Source: Mytilus trossulus
Taxonomy: Eukaryota; Mollusca; Bivalvia; Mytilida; Mytilidae
Direction: 5' to 3'
Assembly: GCF_036588685.1 (NCBI RefSeq)
Contig: NC_086381.1
Location: 49,537,431 to 49,601,430 of the forward strand
Length of the DNA stretch: 64,000 nt
Part shown: piece by piece, positions 36,371-48,708 of the stretch
How positions within the stretch are numbered: position 1 is the stretch's first letter
Layout: each line of letters begins with the position of its first letter
Notes under the pieces: model-generated
Seen by the model: the letters and a program-made list of their open reading frames with translations, nothing else
The model's database searches: none
What the model was told of the DNA's origin: nothing
Program-made: the position numbers and the translations under genes

Positions 36371-38220
36371 CACACGCTGATGTTAAAATTATACACTGAG
36401 ATTTCAAAAATACACACACTGAGGTTATGATACAAATTACTGATAATTCAGCTGTTTCCTTGTTTTGCGAGATTAACATTCATATTTTTGTTGCTATAAT
36501 ATGCACTAGGGTAAATATTTTTCGCTGCACGTGCATTGTTTGTCTTATTGCTGCTTGTTCCAATGTTTTCTTACCTATTATAAGGAGTGTTTCACCATTT
36601 AGTTAAATTTTGTAATAAGAGTGGGAAATTTCTTGTTCTATCGGTCATTTAAACGTTGTTACAATGTATCTATACGCTGCATTTCTAATAAAAAAAATAA
36701 CTTGGCGATAAATCAAATTTCTTACTAGTTATGACCCCTAATTGTTTTAAGCTTGTCGGAGTTCTCGAATAAGTATGCTCATAAGATATGTGCGTATGAA
36801 AAGTGCGTCCAAATGTCAATGATTAATTATAAATTAGCAATGTTTTCATTTTATCTCAGTGTGTCTTTTTGAAATCCCAATGCAATTTCAAATTCTTAGT
36901 ATGCATTGTTTAATTACCAGCGTTTATTTGACAGTTTTTGTAATCCTAGTGTGTCTGTATGAAATGTCAGTGTGTAATTTTTGTTTTTTAAGTGTATGGT
37001 TATAAGTTTTTAATTTTCAGTATGTAAATTGTTTGGAAAAATAGCATAAACATGGTTTTTGGCAAAACCGGCTTGCCATACCTGATTATCAACATTTACA
37101 AACTGAAGGAGATTATTTGTTAGAAAATGTATAACTAAAAGTACTTTATGTCAAAGCATTGTATAAAAGAAAGTTTAATTGAGTAAAAGTGATACTCATC
37201 TTATGTGGAGTAGTTTGCGTCTTCCTGACTTCGCCCCCTTTTTAAAACAAGAGGTTGCATTGAAAATCTAATTGTTGACAAATCTCTGTGATTATGAACA
37301 CATTATTTATGTACAGTTATTTTAAACATGTCGATATACATGCTTTTTTATATTTAATCAAGTTATTTTTGTTGTATACATCCCTCATAACGTAATATCG
37401 ATTAAACAACATACATTCATGTATAAACTTACATTCTCAGTACAATATTGTGTTTCAACGTTCAAGCATTAAGAGTGTCTCGGAAAACAGGTAATATATA
37501 GTATATTCTTTTGAACATTTAATTGTTTTTGAAATAGGAAAATTTAAAGTGGACATTATCCTTTAAACGCAAAAATCTTTTTATTATTTGTAAGCAAACA
37601 TAATGTTCTGTTTAAAATAAATTATTTACTAGTCTTTTTTTTAAACTAATTTTGTGTGTGCCAAAAACATTATTCGCAAAAACTTAATTCATAGTAATAA
37701 AAAATATATGTTAAACACGTCGACGAACAAATGACTAATTACTAGGGATTTCAAAAGATCTGAATTTAATAATTCTCGGATAATCGGTCAGGATACTCGA
37801 GTACTCGCGAGTACTCGGATGACTCTTTAACGTCTACTGAAAAGTATAAATTTTAGGTGTGATGCAGTATTTTTTGCATAAACATATTAACGAAAGACAA
37901 ACGTACTACAAAAATGGCTTGATCCTCTGTTTTTATTTCAATTATACAATGAACTACCGACCGCCGATTCTATAAATAACCAAATGATGTCTAAGAAAGT
38001 AGGCAACATATGTATCATTGTATCAAATATAGATTAAAGCTTATAAAGGTTTAAATAAACATATTTTACATTAAATGTACCTCTCATACCAATAATGTTC
38101 ACTAATAACTATTGAATAACAAGTCAAGGTGAGAAAATACGAGGATTAAGTTTACGGCTTGTAGTATATATAAGTTATTGACCCGTGTGTGTACACCGTT
38201 AATCGTCACATATCAGATGC
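36371..38220. other. intergenic, no gene seen
   Basis: AT-rich, no recognised coding or repeat signal. GAGTACTCGCGAGTACTC near 37800 is a short perfect palindrome of unknown meaning. It precedes the hAT remnant. Confidence 0.45.
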
Positions 38221-38224
38221 GTTG

Positions 38225-39710
38225 GGTGCACCGATTACCTCAAAGTATACAGCAGCGATCCTTACTTCCACCTGCGGTCCAATGCAGATGACTTTTGTAT
38301 TGTTCTTGTTCAAACTAAATATCTGATCTTCAACTTCAGCTGGAAGTCTGTTCCTTAGTTGAGTAACGACAAGTCCGGCCCACGAACATATCCTCTCAGA
38401 AGGAGCCGCTTGTCTCTGTCAACCGTTTTAGAGGCATTTCATATATGAGATCTTCTAAAAATCCCCCTGAATTTTTTCTTTGTGCAGAAGATAAGAAAGT
38501 TAACTGTTTGTATCGGGTGTCCATCAGCAATGCAATCACAGATGTGGAACAGACAGACTTCGTGTCATATGATTGATAACGTCGATTCAACTCAACACTG
38601 ATGACAACCTTGGTCTTACGAATAATAACTCCGTCAGCATATTGTACATTTAAAAGAGGGACGAAAGATACAAGAGTGACAGTCAAACTCATAAATAAAT
38701 AAAAAACTGTCAATGCCATTGCTAAAAATAAAAAAAGGCAAACATGAAAACAATAGCACACATGACACAGCATAGAAAACTAACGAATAAGCAACACGAA
38801 CCCCACAAAAACTAACGGTGAGCTCAGGTACTCCGGAAGGGTAAGCAGATTCTGCTTCACATGTGGCACCCGTCGTGTTGCTTATGCGATAACAAATCCG
38901 GTAAATAGTCTAATTCGGTAGGTCACATTCATGAAAGGGAAGGGGACATATCCGATATCACTTGTAAAACGGTTATTCCATAACGGTCAACCAACTCGTG
39001 ATGGCGTCCTGAAACTTTACGAAGCAATGATTTCAACTTCACCATTTGGAACTCTTGGTTCCTTGTGAGCAGCAACCCTCTATCAAGAAAATCATGATAG
39101 GAAATGCAAGAAAGGGAATATCATTTCAGTTGGTAGATATTCACCCGGTATGCAGGTGCTGATGGAATGGTGATACTTAGAAATGGAAAGTTCACAATTG
39201 GAGAACTGAATCATCTCTGTTTTTACAGCGGAATCTGATTTTTTTGTCACTTTTTCGTCCAACAATATATCCGTGAGAGTACGACGTTGTTCCACCAGAC
39301 GTGAAAGCATTGCCTGTGTTGAATTCCACCTTGTTAAAACATCCTATAATAACTTATGTTCAGGATCCCCAGGAAGTGTTTGTCTATTGTGTATTTCTGC
39401 TGTAAAATAGTAGTTGAATGTTTGAAATGTCCAACAAGTTTTCTACATTTTTTAAACAATTTTGCAACAGACGCTTATTCAAATATGTGTTTGAAACACA
39501 GCTGCAACGTATAACGGATACATCCGAAATCGCCCCACTCTATATAAGCATTTGTTACCGGCAAATTCTATGTTTCGGGCATTATCCTGAACGCATGTAT
39601 CATTGTTTCCGTCTAACTCAAAGTCACTGACAATTGCTTCAAGGACCACGTATCAGCTATGTTCAAGACGATCTAAGCAATCTTTTCCGAGGAGTTTTTT
39701 TAAGAATAAA
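38225..39710 (-). pseudogene. decayed ZBED-type hAT transposase
   Basis: Pieces on the minus strand in family order, in shifting frames: VSDFELD, VQDNARNIE, a YTLQLC segment, CRKLVGHFKHS (about 39660-39420), DVLTRWNSTQAMLSRLVEQR (about 39340-39270), then after an inserted retroelement ISVELNRRYQ and SVIALLMDTRYKQLTFLSSA (38600-38490), and finally ERICSWAGLVVTQLRNRLPA followed by FSLNKN (38400-38300), the hAT dimerisation region. RWNST, ALLMDTRYK and the C-terminal RNRL..E pattern identify the family. At least three frame changes and internal stops make it non-functional. Terminal inverted repeats were not located. Confidence 0.85.
38654..39200 (-). mobile_element. family P retroelement copy nested in the hAT remnant
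   Basis: Starts AAAAGAGGGACGAAAGATAC at the low end and ends at GAAAGTTCACAATTGG at the high end, with the usual tail and a fragment of the RT C-terminus. It lacks about 20 bp (the TTGTAGTTACGACGTAAGG segment) present in sister copies. hAT coding sequence resumes on both sides. Confidence 0.8.
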
Positions 39711-40610
39711 CTCTGGTTTTCATTCAAAAAATTTGCTGGTGACTATTAGTACGGATAAAGAACTATTCCATATTGTTCCAATTGGCTATTTTTATTGAAT
39801 TTGGCGGTCTTATCTGACATTAATAGGCAAACATTTTTGGACAATATTTCTTTTAAAACAAATCTAATATTGCTATCCTCTTTGGACCATAGTATGATAA
39901 TCAATTATTTGACATAAAGAAATTACATTTATATTACCATATCAGAGACCGACCAAGGTTTAAAATATATGTTGGTTTTTTTTTAAGTGGCCAAATTTGT
40001 TAATATATACATGTAGGAACTATAAAAAAAAGATTTAAAACAAATCTTCAAGTGCACCAACATTATATGTTTAATATAATGGGCTCTGCATGGTGTCAGG
40101 TCAGTTAAGGGTTAAAATAAGGTAGCAATAAATGCTGGTCAGAAGTGTGACAAATGTTAAATTTCTCTGATGTAGCTTATCAAAACAAAATTCTACATAC
40201 TTCCTGGAATACAATGAATGTAATACTTTTACTGATTACTTTGTACTTTTTACCTAAGATTCTAAAAAAAATTAAGAACAATTCACGTTAAACAAGCAAA
40301 AATAAAAACAAATTAGTAATTGTCTAAAAGGCAATAATTTTGTGAGATTGTAAATTAAGAATATATAAATTCTTTAACCCTATATATTCCATTACAAAAA
40401 GTCTTATATTCACTGAAAAATTATGTCAGGAATGTAATAAAAGTCAGTAATAAAAGAATATAAAGAAATATTTGTGCGAAATTTACGGAGGATGTTATGA
40501 GATCATGTATATTTGTATAAAGTTTAACCTAAAGGAATGATATATACATTTTTTGTTGTTAGATATTAAAAAGGAAAATGAATGTGAAGTTTAGCGGCCG
40601 GTTCGTTATT
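39711..40610. other. intergenic, no gene seen
   Basis: AT-rich; nothing recognised. Confidence 0.4.
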
Positions 40611-40617
40611 CGATATT

Positions 40618-40705
40618 CGAATCGAGCGTCACATATGAGTCTTTTGTAGACGAAACGCGCGTCTGGCGTATATACTAAATTTTGTCATGGTATCTATGAT
40701 GAGTT
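40618..40705 (+). repeat. dispersed repeat S1, 3' part
   Basis: CGAATCGAGCGTCACATATG, TTTTGTAGACGAAACGCGCG, TCATGGTATCTATGATGAGT. Confidence 0.75.
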
Positions 40706-40960
40706 TATCTATTATCCAATATACAACAGACTGCTACCATTCGGTTCGATGTGCAAATTTAGTTGCAAATCTTTCAAAAAAAAAAATTGATAACATGAAA
40801 AGCATGATTTTTATAGTTAAGAGGAATGAAATGATACGTATGCAATCGTTTATGACCCCTTCGAGCTGTTGTAAATTTTCATTCTTTTATTTAAGATAGA
40901 CTTGTATCAAATTAACGCCACGGTGACCATAGATGTATTTTCTTTTAAATATGTTATAGA

Positions 40961-41545
40961 AACATAAAGAAATGGAAATATTTATGGTAAGCCCCAAAAC
41001 GAAATGTAAGGTAAAAAACCTATCATAGACCGATCATATGACGGTAAGATCCCCTTGGTCTTTCAATGTCCATTAAATTCGACTCTGCATATATGAATGC
41101 TGAATCAAATGTTTTTCCCAGAATATAGACATCTTCGATATCCACAAAAAGCTGAGATGGTAATTTTTCAGCTACAAAATGTCAAAATTTCAACAAATAA
41201 TCTACATCTTAATTTATTGTCTGTAAAACAATTAGGAATATTTAGAGATCAGAGGGATCTCATCCTTGCGTTGTGCCCTCTGTAATTTTGACACTTTTTA
41301 CCTGATACGTGACACTTTAAGCCAACCGTAGATAACATAACGAAGATAACAATATTCTGGGAAATCCTTTTGATTTCAATTATATAGAAATAGTCAAGAT
41401 TTCGTCGAATTTTGATGACATGTAAAGACCAAGGGGTCTCACCGTCGTGTAAGCGGTCTCCGGTAGGTTTTCGCTATACATTTTTGTTTTCGAGAGGTAG
41501 GGGCTTTCCATAAATATTTCTATTTTTATTTCTTAATGTTTCTCG
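40961..41545. repeat. MITE-like element with about 105-bp terminal inverted repeats
   Basis: Left arm (about 40961-41063) runs AGAAACATAAAGAAATGGAA, ATATTTATGG, then CGATCATATGACGGTAAGAT and CCCCTTGGTCTTT. The right arm (about 41425-41545) is its diverged complement (AAAGACCAAGGGGTCTCACC, CCATAAATATTTCT, TTTATTTCTTAATGTTTCT). About 360 bp lie between, without coding capacity. Confidence 0.75.
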
Positions 41546-42049
41546 AGTGATCTGTTTTTTGTTTATGTATAAGACATCGTATATAAAATTACATCTTTAA
41601 TGTTGTTTTATTGGTAAAAATCTATAAAACTTTGTACCAAAATACATTTTACGAAATGGTTTGTATTTGAAGACATCGAGATTTTGCAACAATTTGAAGG
41701 GGTCATAAAACGATTTCCTACGCATCTTTTCACTCCTCTCACATGCAACTATGAAAATTGTAAATCTAATGGAATTTCATTTGACTGTCATAAATGTACA
41801 ACTGAGAGGTTAAGCGATATAAACCAATTTCAATCCCCCATTTTCTACATTTAAAAATGCCTATATATGAATAATATCCTTTAAGTATATCAGTCCTACA
41901 ACAACGTCCATATACATTTTTCTTCATTTTAGAGAAGAATTATAAATAACCCTTAAGTATGAACAAATTACAATCATAAGGTTGAGGTTCCAAAGCAATG
42001 AATTCTTTATTTGTTTTTCTTTTCAAAATTGTTTACGTGTTTGGCTTTA

Positions 42050-42145
42050 TAAACGCGCGTCTGTTTACAATAGTATGAATATTTGGAAATACTTAGGATT
42101 TTTTTTATCCTAGGTAAAGATTACCTTAACCGTATTTGGCACAAA
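42050..42145 (+). repeat. S1 5' fragment interrupted by a family P insertion
   Basis: GGAAATACTTAGGATT, TACCTTAACCGTATTTGGCA is the first part of S1. The family P copy begins immediately (AAAAAAAGAGGGACG) and S1 sequence (CTCAATGCTCTTCAACTTTG) resumes at 42800, so the retroelement inserted within S1. Confidence 0.7.
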
Positions 42146-42780
42146 AAAAGAGGGACGAAAGATACCAAAGGGAAAGTCAAACTCGTAAATCTAAAACAAA
42201 CTGACAACGGCATGGCTAAAAATGAAAAAGACAAACAGAAAAACAATAGTACACATGATAAAACATAGAAGACTAAAGAATAAACAACACGAACCCCACC
42301 AAACACTAGGGGTGATCTCAGGTGCTCCGGAAGGGTAAGCAGATCCTGCTCCACATGCAGCACCCGTCGTGTTGCTTATGTGATTACAAATCCGGTAAAT
42401 AGTCTAATTCGGTAGGTCAAATTCATGAAAGGGAAGGGGATTGTAGTTACGACGTAAGGAACATATTTGATATCATTTGTGAAACGGTTATTCCATAACG
42501 GTCAACCAACTCGTGATGGCGTCCGTAAAATTTACGAAGGGATGATTTCAACTTCACCATTTGGAACTCTTGGTTTAATAGCTTCCTTGTGAGCAGTAAC
42601 CCTCTATCAAGAAAATCATGATAGGAAATGCAAGCACGGGAATATCGTATCAATTGGGAGATATATACCCCGTATGCAGGTGCTGCTGGAATGTTGCTAC
42701 TTAGAAATGGAAAGTTCACAATTGGAAAGCTGAAATCATCTCTTTTGTCGTAAAGTTTTGTCTTCAACCGACCCTCACAA
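42146..42780 (-). mobile_element. truncated family P retroelement nested in repeat S1
   Basis: The cleanest copy of the RT C-terminus: minus-strand frame 42767-42447 reads KTKLYDKRDDFSFPIVNFPF, SNIPAAPAYGVYISQLIRYS, FLDRGLLLTRKLLNQEF, GRHHELVDRYGITVSQMISN, ending in a stop, then the 3' tail. It is 5'-truncated just upstream of KTKLYDKRDD. The catalytic core is not present. Confidence 0.85.
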
Positions 42781-42935
42781 CTCTTTCGAATTTTCTGTCC
42801 TCAATGCTCTTCAACTTTGCACTTGTTTGGCTTGATTACTATTTTGATCCGAGCGTCACTGATTAGTCGTATGTAGACGAAACGCATGTCTGGTGTATAA
42901 ACTTGGTACCTGTGATAACTATTTAACTCTGTTTA
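42781..42935 (+). repeat. S1 3' part (continuation after the nested element)
   Basis: TCCTCAATGCTCTTCAACTT, GATCCGAGCGTCACTGATTA, AGACGAAACGCATGTCTGGT, GGTACCTGTGATAACTATTT. Confidence 0.7.
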
Positions 42936-43740
42936 TACTTGTTAGAATTCTAACAGGTCTGGTTGCCACTGAAAACATGAAATATCCAAAACCAGAGCTT
43001 TTCTTCTCATCAAAGTCCTGATGTCATTTTGTATAATGGAAAGTGGTGTACACTGCACATATCACTAAATAGTGGAAAGGTTCATGTTCCACATTATTTT
43101 AAAAACAAAAACAAAAACACATTGCACTACACAAATAATTCTGCCGTGATAATGTTCTCATGTAACTTGGCGGAAGCCATAACGTTTTGAATTTGTACCG
43201 TTAAAAGTAAGAAGGATTAAATAAGATAAAAGAAATAGTTGTTTTTCTTTTATTTTATATTGTCTTCAGTGACAAGTATCAGGTGGTCGTTGTCATTTTG
43301 TAGTTCTTGTTGGTGATATGTTATATATGCTGAGAATATTGAAGCAACCTTTATGAATACAACGAAAAGCATGAACAAATAGATGATTTCTGAAAAAAAG
43401 TTTGTTTTTGTAGTATTGATTCAGTTGCACTTTATTTGAAGAATACATGTACGCTTGATGGACATGATTTTTGATGTGAGCAATCATTTCGGATATAGGT
43501 AATTTCAAGCTCACGCCATCTGTCAATAGACTAGGCTAGGGTTTTGGTTATAATTTTTTCTTATCTGATTGTAGGATTAACATAGACATAACCTATACCA
43601 GTCTTTTGACATATGGATTCAGATCCCACCAACTATATATGTTAAAAATTCCTAGCTGAGTCAGTAATTCACATAAAGAGATTTGAAAGTGAAGTTAAAA
43701 AAAGGTTTGCGTAAGTTGCATATCATATTTATTTCTTAAT
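42936..43740. other. intergenic, no gene seen
   Basis: No recognised gene or repeat. The short antisense frame at 43293-43526 has no family features. Confidence 0.4.
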
Positions 43741-43744
43741 GTTT

Positions 43745-44030
43745 ACAAAATAGATAACAGATACCAAAGTGACATTCAAACTGAAAGTCGCATATATATT
43801 GACAACGCTCTGGCTAAGACCAAAAGCAGACAAATAACAGTACAAAAATGAAATCACTAAAATACAAAGAGCAACACGAACTCGACTTAAACTAGAGTGA
43901 TCTCAAGGGCTTCAGAATCGTAAGCAGATCCTGCTCTAATCGTGGCATCAGTCATGTGGCTAATGAAAGTACAAAAAGATTGATAAATATAATTCCGTAA
44001 GTCACAATCGGGAAAAGGGACACAATTTGA
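43745..44030 (-). repeat. old, diverged family P 3' tail
   Basis: AACAGATACCAAAGTGACAT, GACAACGCTCTGGCTAA, GAGCAACACGAACTCGACTT, GATCTCAAGGGCTTCAGAAT and GTAAGCAGATCCTGCTCTAA match the family tail with about one change in five. Confidence 0.65.
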
Positions 44031-44619
44031 ACACATCCCTTGTTATATTCAATCATTTTCAACGACCTGTCCACAAAATGCTTTTCACGTTTAAATTCAT
44101 TTTTTTCTTTATATAGTGTAATGACTTTAGGAAAACTTTCCGGTTGTGTTGTGATGAGTGATCTTCTGTTTCAGGAGCTACTTTTTGATAGTTTTAAATG
44201 TGTATGCTGCTTAATAACATCTGAAAAACGCTTTCAAGTAAAAAATTGTGTAAAATGACAAGCTTAGTAAGTACTTAATACATTTTTTATAGTATGTATA
44301 TTTTATTTATTAGCAATTTTGATTGATTTGGAGCGATTTAGAAAATCATAAAGCGTTGACAAAAAGCATAAAATGTAATCAAATACCAGTCCGAAACACT
44401 GTTTCTTTTAAGAATAAATTGTGATGAATGCAAGTTTCTTATATACCTCTAATTTTATTTTATATAGCTACCCTTGATTTCAGATATTTGTCATGCACAA
44501 AACAAAATTTAGTTCGAAGAATAGATAAAAAGCTACATTATAAAGTTTGTTGGTTGATTAATACCTAAATTTATTTTCATTCAATTTAGAGAACGTGCAA
44601 GAATCCATCAGTGACGAAA

Positions 44620-45708
44620 ATGATTTGTATGAGTTTGGTATTATGTATCGTACTATACTTGATACGATATCATGTAATATTTCCAAAAGGTACTCGTATA
44701 CATGAAATGTTATCAAAAACGAAATATTCAGTTTTACAAGTATTGTTTCCTAAAGCTACACGTGTACATGAACCGTTTACGAAAGCGACATCTTCTGCTT
44801 TACTTAGAGAACAAGGTTCACAACGAAATGGTATTCCAGATGTATTAACATTTGGTGACAATCACTGGCAACATGAGAATATTTGTAAGCCATACACGAT
44901 GTTCCTAAATCATAGTGATTTCCTTTTACTAAGATATTCAACAAACGCTGGGAATGTGAAAATATTTACACATTCTTTAAAAGACGGAATGTCGTTAATA
45001 ATAAGTAAATCGGGTGCTTTTGAACTTACAACTATAAACAGAGTATTGTATCAGCTAAAAAAAGATCCAAATATGAACCTAATTGATATTGGAACCAATA
45101 TTGGACAACATGCAATAGCTGCTGCGATAATTGGGAGGGATTCGATCGCCATTGACAATGCAGTATCGAATATAGAACACGCATGTGCGTCTGCTGAATA
45201 TCTAAATATTGGATCGCGAATAACATTGATTCATAACATTTTGTCCGACTCGGGTGGGAAACGGATGTTTAGATACAGTTCCACCCATACTGATTTCGGT
45301 GTAAACCATGTTGATTCTGATGGAATATGGGACAAGATGAAAAAGAAATTCTTCGAGTTTAATTTCGGAAAAACTGTGCAAGAAAATTCCACCACGTTAG
45401 ATAATATTTTGTTCCTTCCACAAATACAAAAGTTTAAAAAAGTATTTGTGAAAATGGACGTAGAGGGTCACGAACATAGAGTACTTCTCGGCGCTAAACA
45501 ATTTTTTAAACGACTAGACGTGCATGGTATAATTATGGAGTGGACGTGGCATGTAAAGCGACCGTCATCGGAAATTATAAAAACTCTAATGTCTGAATGG
45601 AATTTCCAACCATATCAATTTTTTGAAACTACAGAAAGCGATCTAAGTTTAAAAAATTCTGACCTGTGGCCACAAGATGTTCTGTGGCTTCCAAAAAGAG
45701 TACATTAA
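44620..45708 (+). CDS. FkbM-type SAM-dependent methyltransferase, membrane-anchored
   Basis: A 362-residue single coding exon. The FkbM fold is shown by the SAM-binding strand-loop NLIDIGTNIGQHA (about residues 153-165) followed by an acidic IAIDNA (about 176-181), and by the family signature KMDVEGHEHRVLLGA (about 278-292). Residues 5-21 form a hydrophobic segment after a very short N-terminus, so a signal anchor is likely, placing the enzyme in the Golgi/ER lumen or at the surface. Between anchor and domain are two tandem 22-residue repeats (20-41 and 42-63; FPKGTRIHE and FPKATRVHE). I start at ATG 44620; an in-frame GTG at 44611 is not a plausible eukaryotic start. A splice acceptor (TTCAATTTAG, ending 44589) lies just upstream, implying a 5' UTR intron. 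The substrate is unknown. Confidence 0.88.
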   Translation: MICMSLVLCIVLYLIRYHVIFPKGTRIHEMLSKTKYSVLQVLFPKATRVHEPFTKATSSALLREQGSQRNGIPDVLTFGDNHWQHENICKPYTMFLNHSDFLLLRYSTNAGNVKIFTHSLKDGMSLIISKSGAFELTTINRVLYQLKKDPNMNLIDIGTNIGQHAIAAAIIGRDSIAIDNAVSNIEHACASAEYLNIGSRITLIHNILSDSGGKRMFRYSSTHTDFGVNHVDSDGIWDKMKKKFFEFNFGKTVQENSTTLDNILFLPQIQKFKKVFVKMDVEGHEHRVLLGAKQFFKRLDVHGIIMEWTWHVKRPSSEIIKTLMSEWNFQPYQFFETTESDLSLKNSDLWPQDVLWLPKRVH

Positions 45709-45728
45709 ATATTGTATTAGCTCTTAGA

Positions 45729-45734
45729 AATAAA
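45729..45734 (+). promoter_or_regulatory. possible polyadenylation signal AATAAA (first)
   Basis: AATAAA 21 bases after the methyltransferase stop. A second AATAAA lies at 45877-45882 and is the likelier one, giving a normal 3' UTR length. Confidence 0.35.
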
Positions 45735-45882
45735 TATATTCTATCAGTGATCATTAATTTCAATTTGTCAATAATGTTAACTTATGAAACCGTTAAAAAA
45801 AAGGGAAAACCATTTAAGGAACATGAACTACGAATTAGTGTAAACACTACGATGACTGAACATTTCCTGTTTCATTAATAAA

Positions 45883-46685
45883 CACCCATCATGTTACTCT
45901 AGCTAGTATAAACCAAACTCAGTGTCCAGCTAATCAATATATATTCTTACATTGATACAATGGGATTATCAGATTTATCCAATCGAGGTGGTCAAACTAT
46001 CAATTTTTAAGTCCGATCCTAGGCGACTAACTACATGTATACATGTGAGATTCTGCTTCTCTAATGATAAAAAATATTTTTCATTTTTGTTAAATGAAAG
46101 TCCCATTCGAGTGCCTTCCATATTCCATTCAATTTAATTAACCCTATCAACACCTGTCAGCATATTTTGATTCATCCGGTGAGTTGATAAGGGTTATGAC
46201 CCTTTAACTCATTAAATCATCTTCTGAGATCACCAGAAACCGCACGTTGAAAGATTCTTTTTACTCAATGGGTTCTAAAAAGGTTAAATTGCCACAGAAT
46301 TAGTGAAGGGGTTTGGCAGAAGTAGATAATGGAGCGATTATCATTTACCTATAACCTTAAGTTAAATACATGTGTAGATTATATAAACAAGCTTTCATTT
46401 CATTATCACGGTTTGTTTGCTACAGTCACACTATTTCAATAATTGCTGTCCTAACTACATGTTGTAATGTTCAGAATAGTTAGTAAGTCAAAATGTGTTT
46501 AATAGTATTTAAATCGTTATTTGTACTGACAAGTACTCATATAAAAAGTTGTCTGACAGTTTTGATGCAAAAAGACAATATACAAAGCCCATTATTTAGT
46601 CTGAGATGCATGATTTTTTATTAGTTGTTAGAGAATTTTAACTAGCTGTCATTTAACTGCGAATACTCTCAAATCTGCACCTAAT
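45883..46685. other. intergenic, no gene seen
   Basis: No coding signal. From about 46440 it begins to resemble 24.7-24.9 kb. Confidence 0.4.
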
Positions 46686-46689
46686 GTCT

Positions 46690-47150
46690 TTTTGTTGTTA
46701 GGATGTACAAGTACGCGTCAAAGTGCTGTTGTATTTTTGTACATCTGATGAGTTAAGCCTTTTTCAAATGATTTTAATAGTTCGTTCTTATGTTGTACTG
46801 TTAAACCACTGTCCCATGTAAGAGGGAGGATTGTGATCCCGCTAACATGTTTTACCCCGCCACATTATGTTTATATGTACATTTACCTGCCCCTAGTCAG
46901 GAGTCGGTAATTCTGTTGTTGTCTCTATATAATGTGTTGCATATTTGTTTTACGTTCAATTTTTTGTACATAAATTAGGCCGTTAGTTTTCTCGTTTGAA
47001 TTATTTAACATTGTCATTTCGGGGCAATTTAATATCTGACTATACAGTATGGGCTTTGTTTATTGTTGTAGGCCGTAGTTGTATATTTCTGTGTTACGTT
47101 GGTCTCTTGTGGAGAGTTTTCTCATTCACAATCATATCACATCCTCTTTT
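46690..47150 (+). repeat. dispersed repeat S2, long copy
   Basis: ATAGTTCGTTCTTATGTTGT, CCACTGTCCCATGTAAGAGG, CCCGCCACATTATG, CCTAGTCAGGAGTCGG, TTTCTCGTTTGAATTATTT and ACAGTATGGGCTTTGTTTAT follow the order seen in the copy at 60.2 kb. Confidence 0.75.
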
Positions 47151-47244
47151 TTCTTACATTATACACATTTCAGTATTTTCTGATTATAAAATATATTGGT
47201 AATGAACATTATTAAGACAAAATTGTATTTTCAACTATATAGAT

Positions 47245-47430
47245 ATAAGAAGATATGGTATGAGTGCCCATGGGTCAACCCTCTATCCATGTAACAATTC
47301 ATAAAAGTAAATCATTAGAGGCCATAGTACGGCGTTCAACACGGAGCCTTGGCTCACACCGAACAGCAAACTATAAAGTGCCCCAAAAATACTAGTATAA
47401 AACCATTCAAACGGGAAATCCACGGTTTTA
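47245..47430 (-). repeat. dispersed repeat (S2-related, minus)
   Basis: GATATGGTATGAGTGCCCAT, GGCGTTCAACACGGAGCCTT, GGCTCACACCGAACAGC. A better-kept copy is at 56490-56665. Confidence 0.65.
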
Positions 47431-48389
47431 TCTATAATATATTTGAAAACATAGCAGCTATGCTAGTGTGAATGTGGAATCATGGGAAACATTTATTCAA
47501 CTAGAAACCTAAATATTCCAGAGGAAACCATTTATACGACGGACTCTCAGTGACTAGAATGGTTCACATGACCCTTTTAATTTAGAGGAGCTACATACAG
47601 TTGTACTACACAGAACAACTTTTTTTACAACTGTGAAAATGAAACAATATTGAAATAAGGAAATTGTGTATGGGTGCCGATACACAACTATCAACCAGAG
47701 TCCGTCTGACGTGAAAGTCAGCATCCAATTAAAAGGTAAGAAAACAGCCTACAATAATAATAATTCAGTATCAATATAATTAACGAGCATTCTCACCAGT
47801 TTTACACAGCATGATCCAATCAAAATGAATTAATTTTTGTTTTTTCCTTATTCATACTTTTATTCAAGAATCCGTTGTGCAGTTGTAAATGTTTCTCTGT
47901 TTGTTTTAGAGATTAGACCGTTAAATTACATGTGTAATTACTTTAATCATACGTATGTTCCTTATACTTGTTGGTGGTGGGAGCCAACTTGAAGGCAACG
48001 TGTTGAATGCCGTACTTTGACCTAAAATGGTTTACTTATTACAAAATTGTTACTAGGGTGGAGCGTTGTCTTATTGAAACTCATAAAACTTCATATTTAT
48101 ATTTATACAATTATAAAATTACCATCATACAAACCGATACAGAAAAAGTTCACTGTCCAATGGTGATTCTTTGGGGAAGGGAGCATTTGATTATCTAAAA
48201 TAACAAGTAGAGTTGGGCAATACATTTATATTTGCGTGATTAGTATTCGTAAGTTATGTATGAAAGTCAAACTTTGACCAAAGGCTTTGAAAGACATAAT
48301 TATACAAATGATATTAAAATACATTCCATATCATTACGCCACCATCAGAGGATAACCAAAGGTATATATAAAAACATACTTTTTAATTG

Positions 48390-48555
48390 TTTTACATTGT
48401 CTTATCGGGGCCTTTTATAGCTGACTATATGCGGTATGGAATTTGCTCATTGTTGAAGGCCGTACGGTGACCTATAATTGTTAATGTTTGTTCATTTTGG
48501 TCTTTTGTGGATAGTTGTCTCATTGGCAATCATATCACATCTTCTTTTTTATATT
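48390..48555 (+). repeat. dispersed repeat S2, 3' part
   Basis: GGGGCCTTTTATAGCTGACT, CGGTATGGAATTTGCTCATT, GTTGAAGGCCGTACGGTGAC, CATTGGCAATCATATCACAT. Confidence 0.75.
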
Positions 48556-48708
48556 TTCTAAGCGTAAAGTACACATGTATTCTAATCTCATCAATGACAT
48601 TGCAATAATCCTTTCCATCCTAGTACACACAATTTAAATGTATACAAACCAATAATTGTAGTAAATTAACACCAAATAATTTGTCATTATATCCAGAGTT
48701 ACTATAAA

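Noticed and set aside
44611-44619. Upstream in-frame GTG as start of the methyltransferase
   Set aside because: A eukaryotic gene should start at ATG; 44620 gives a normal signal anchor.
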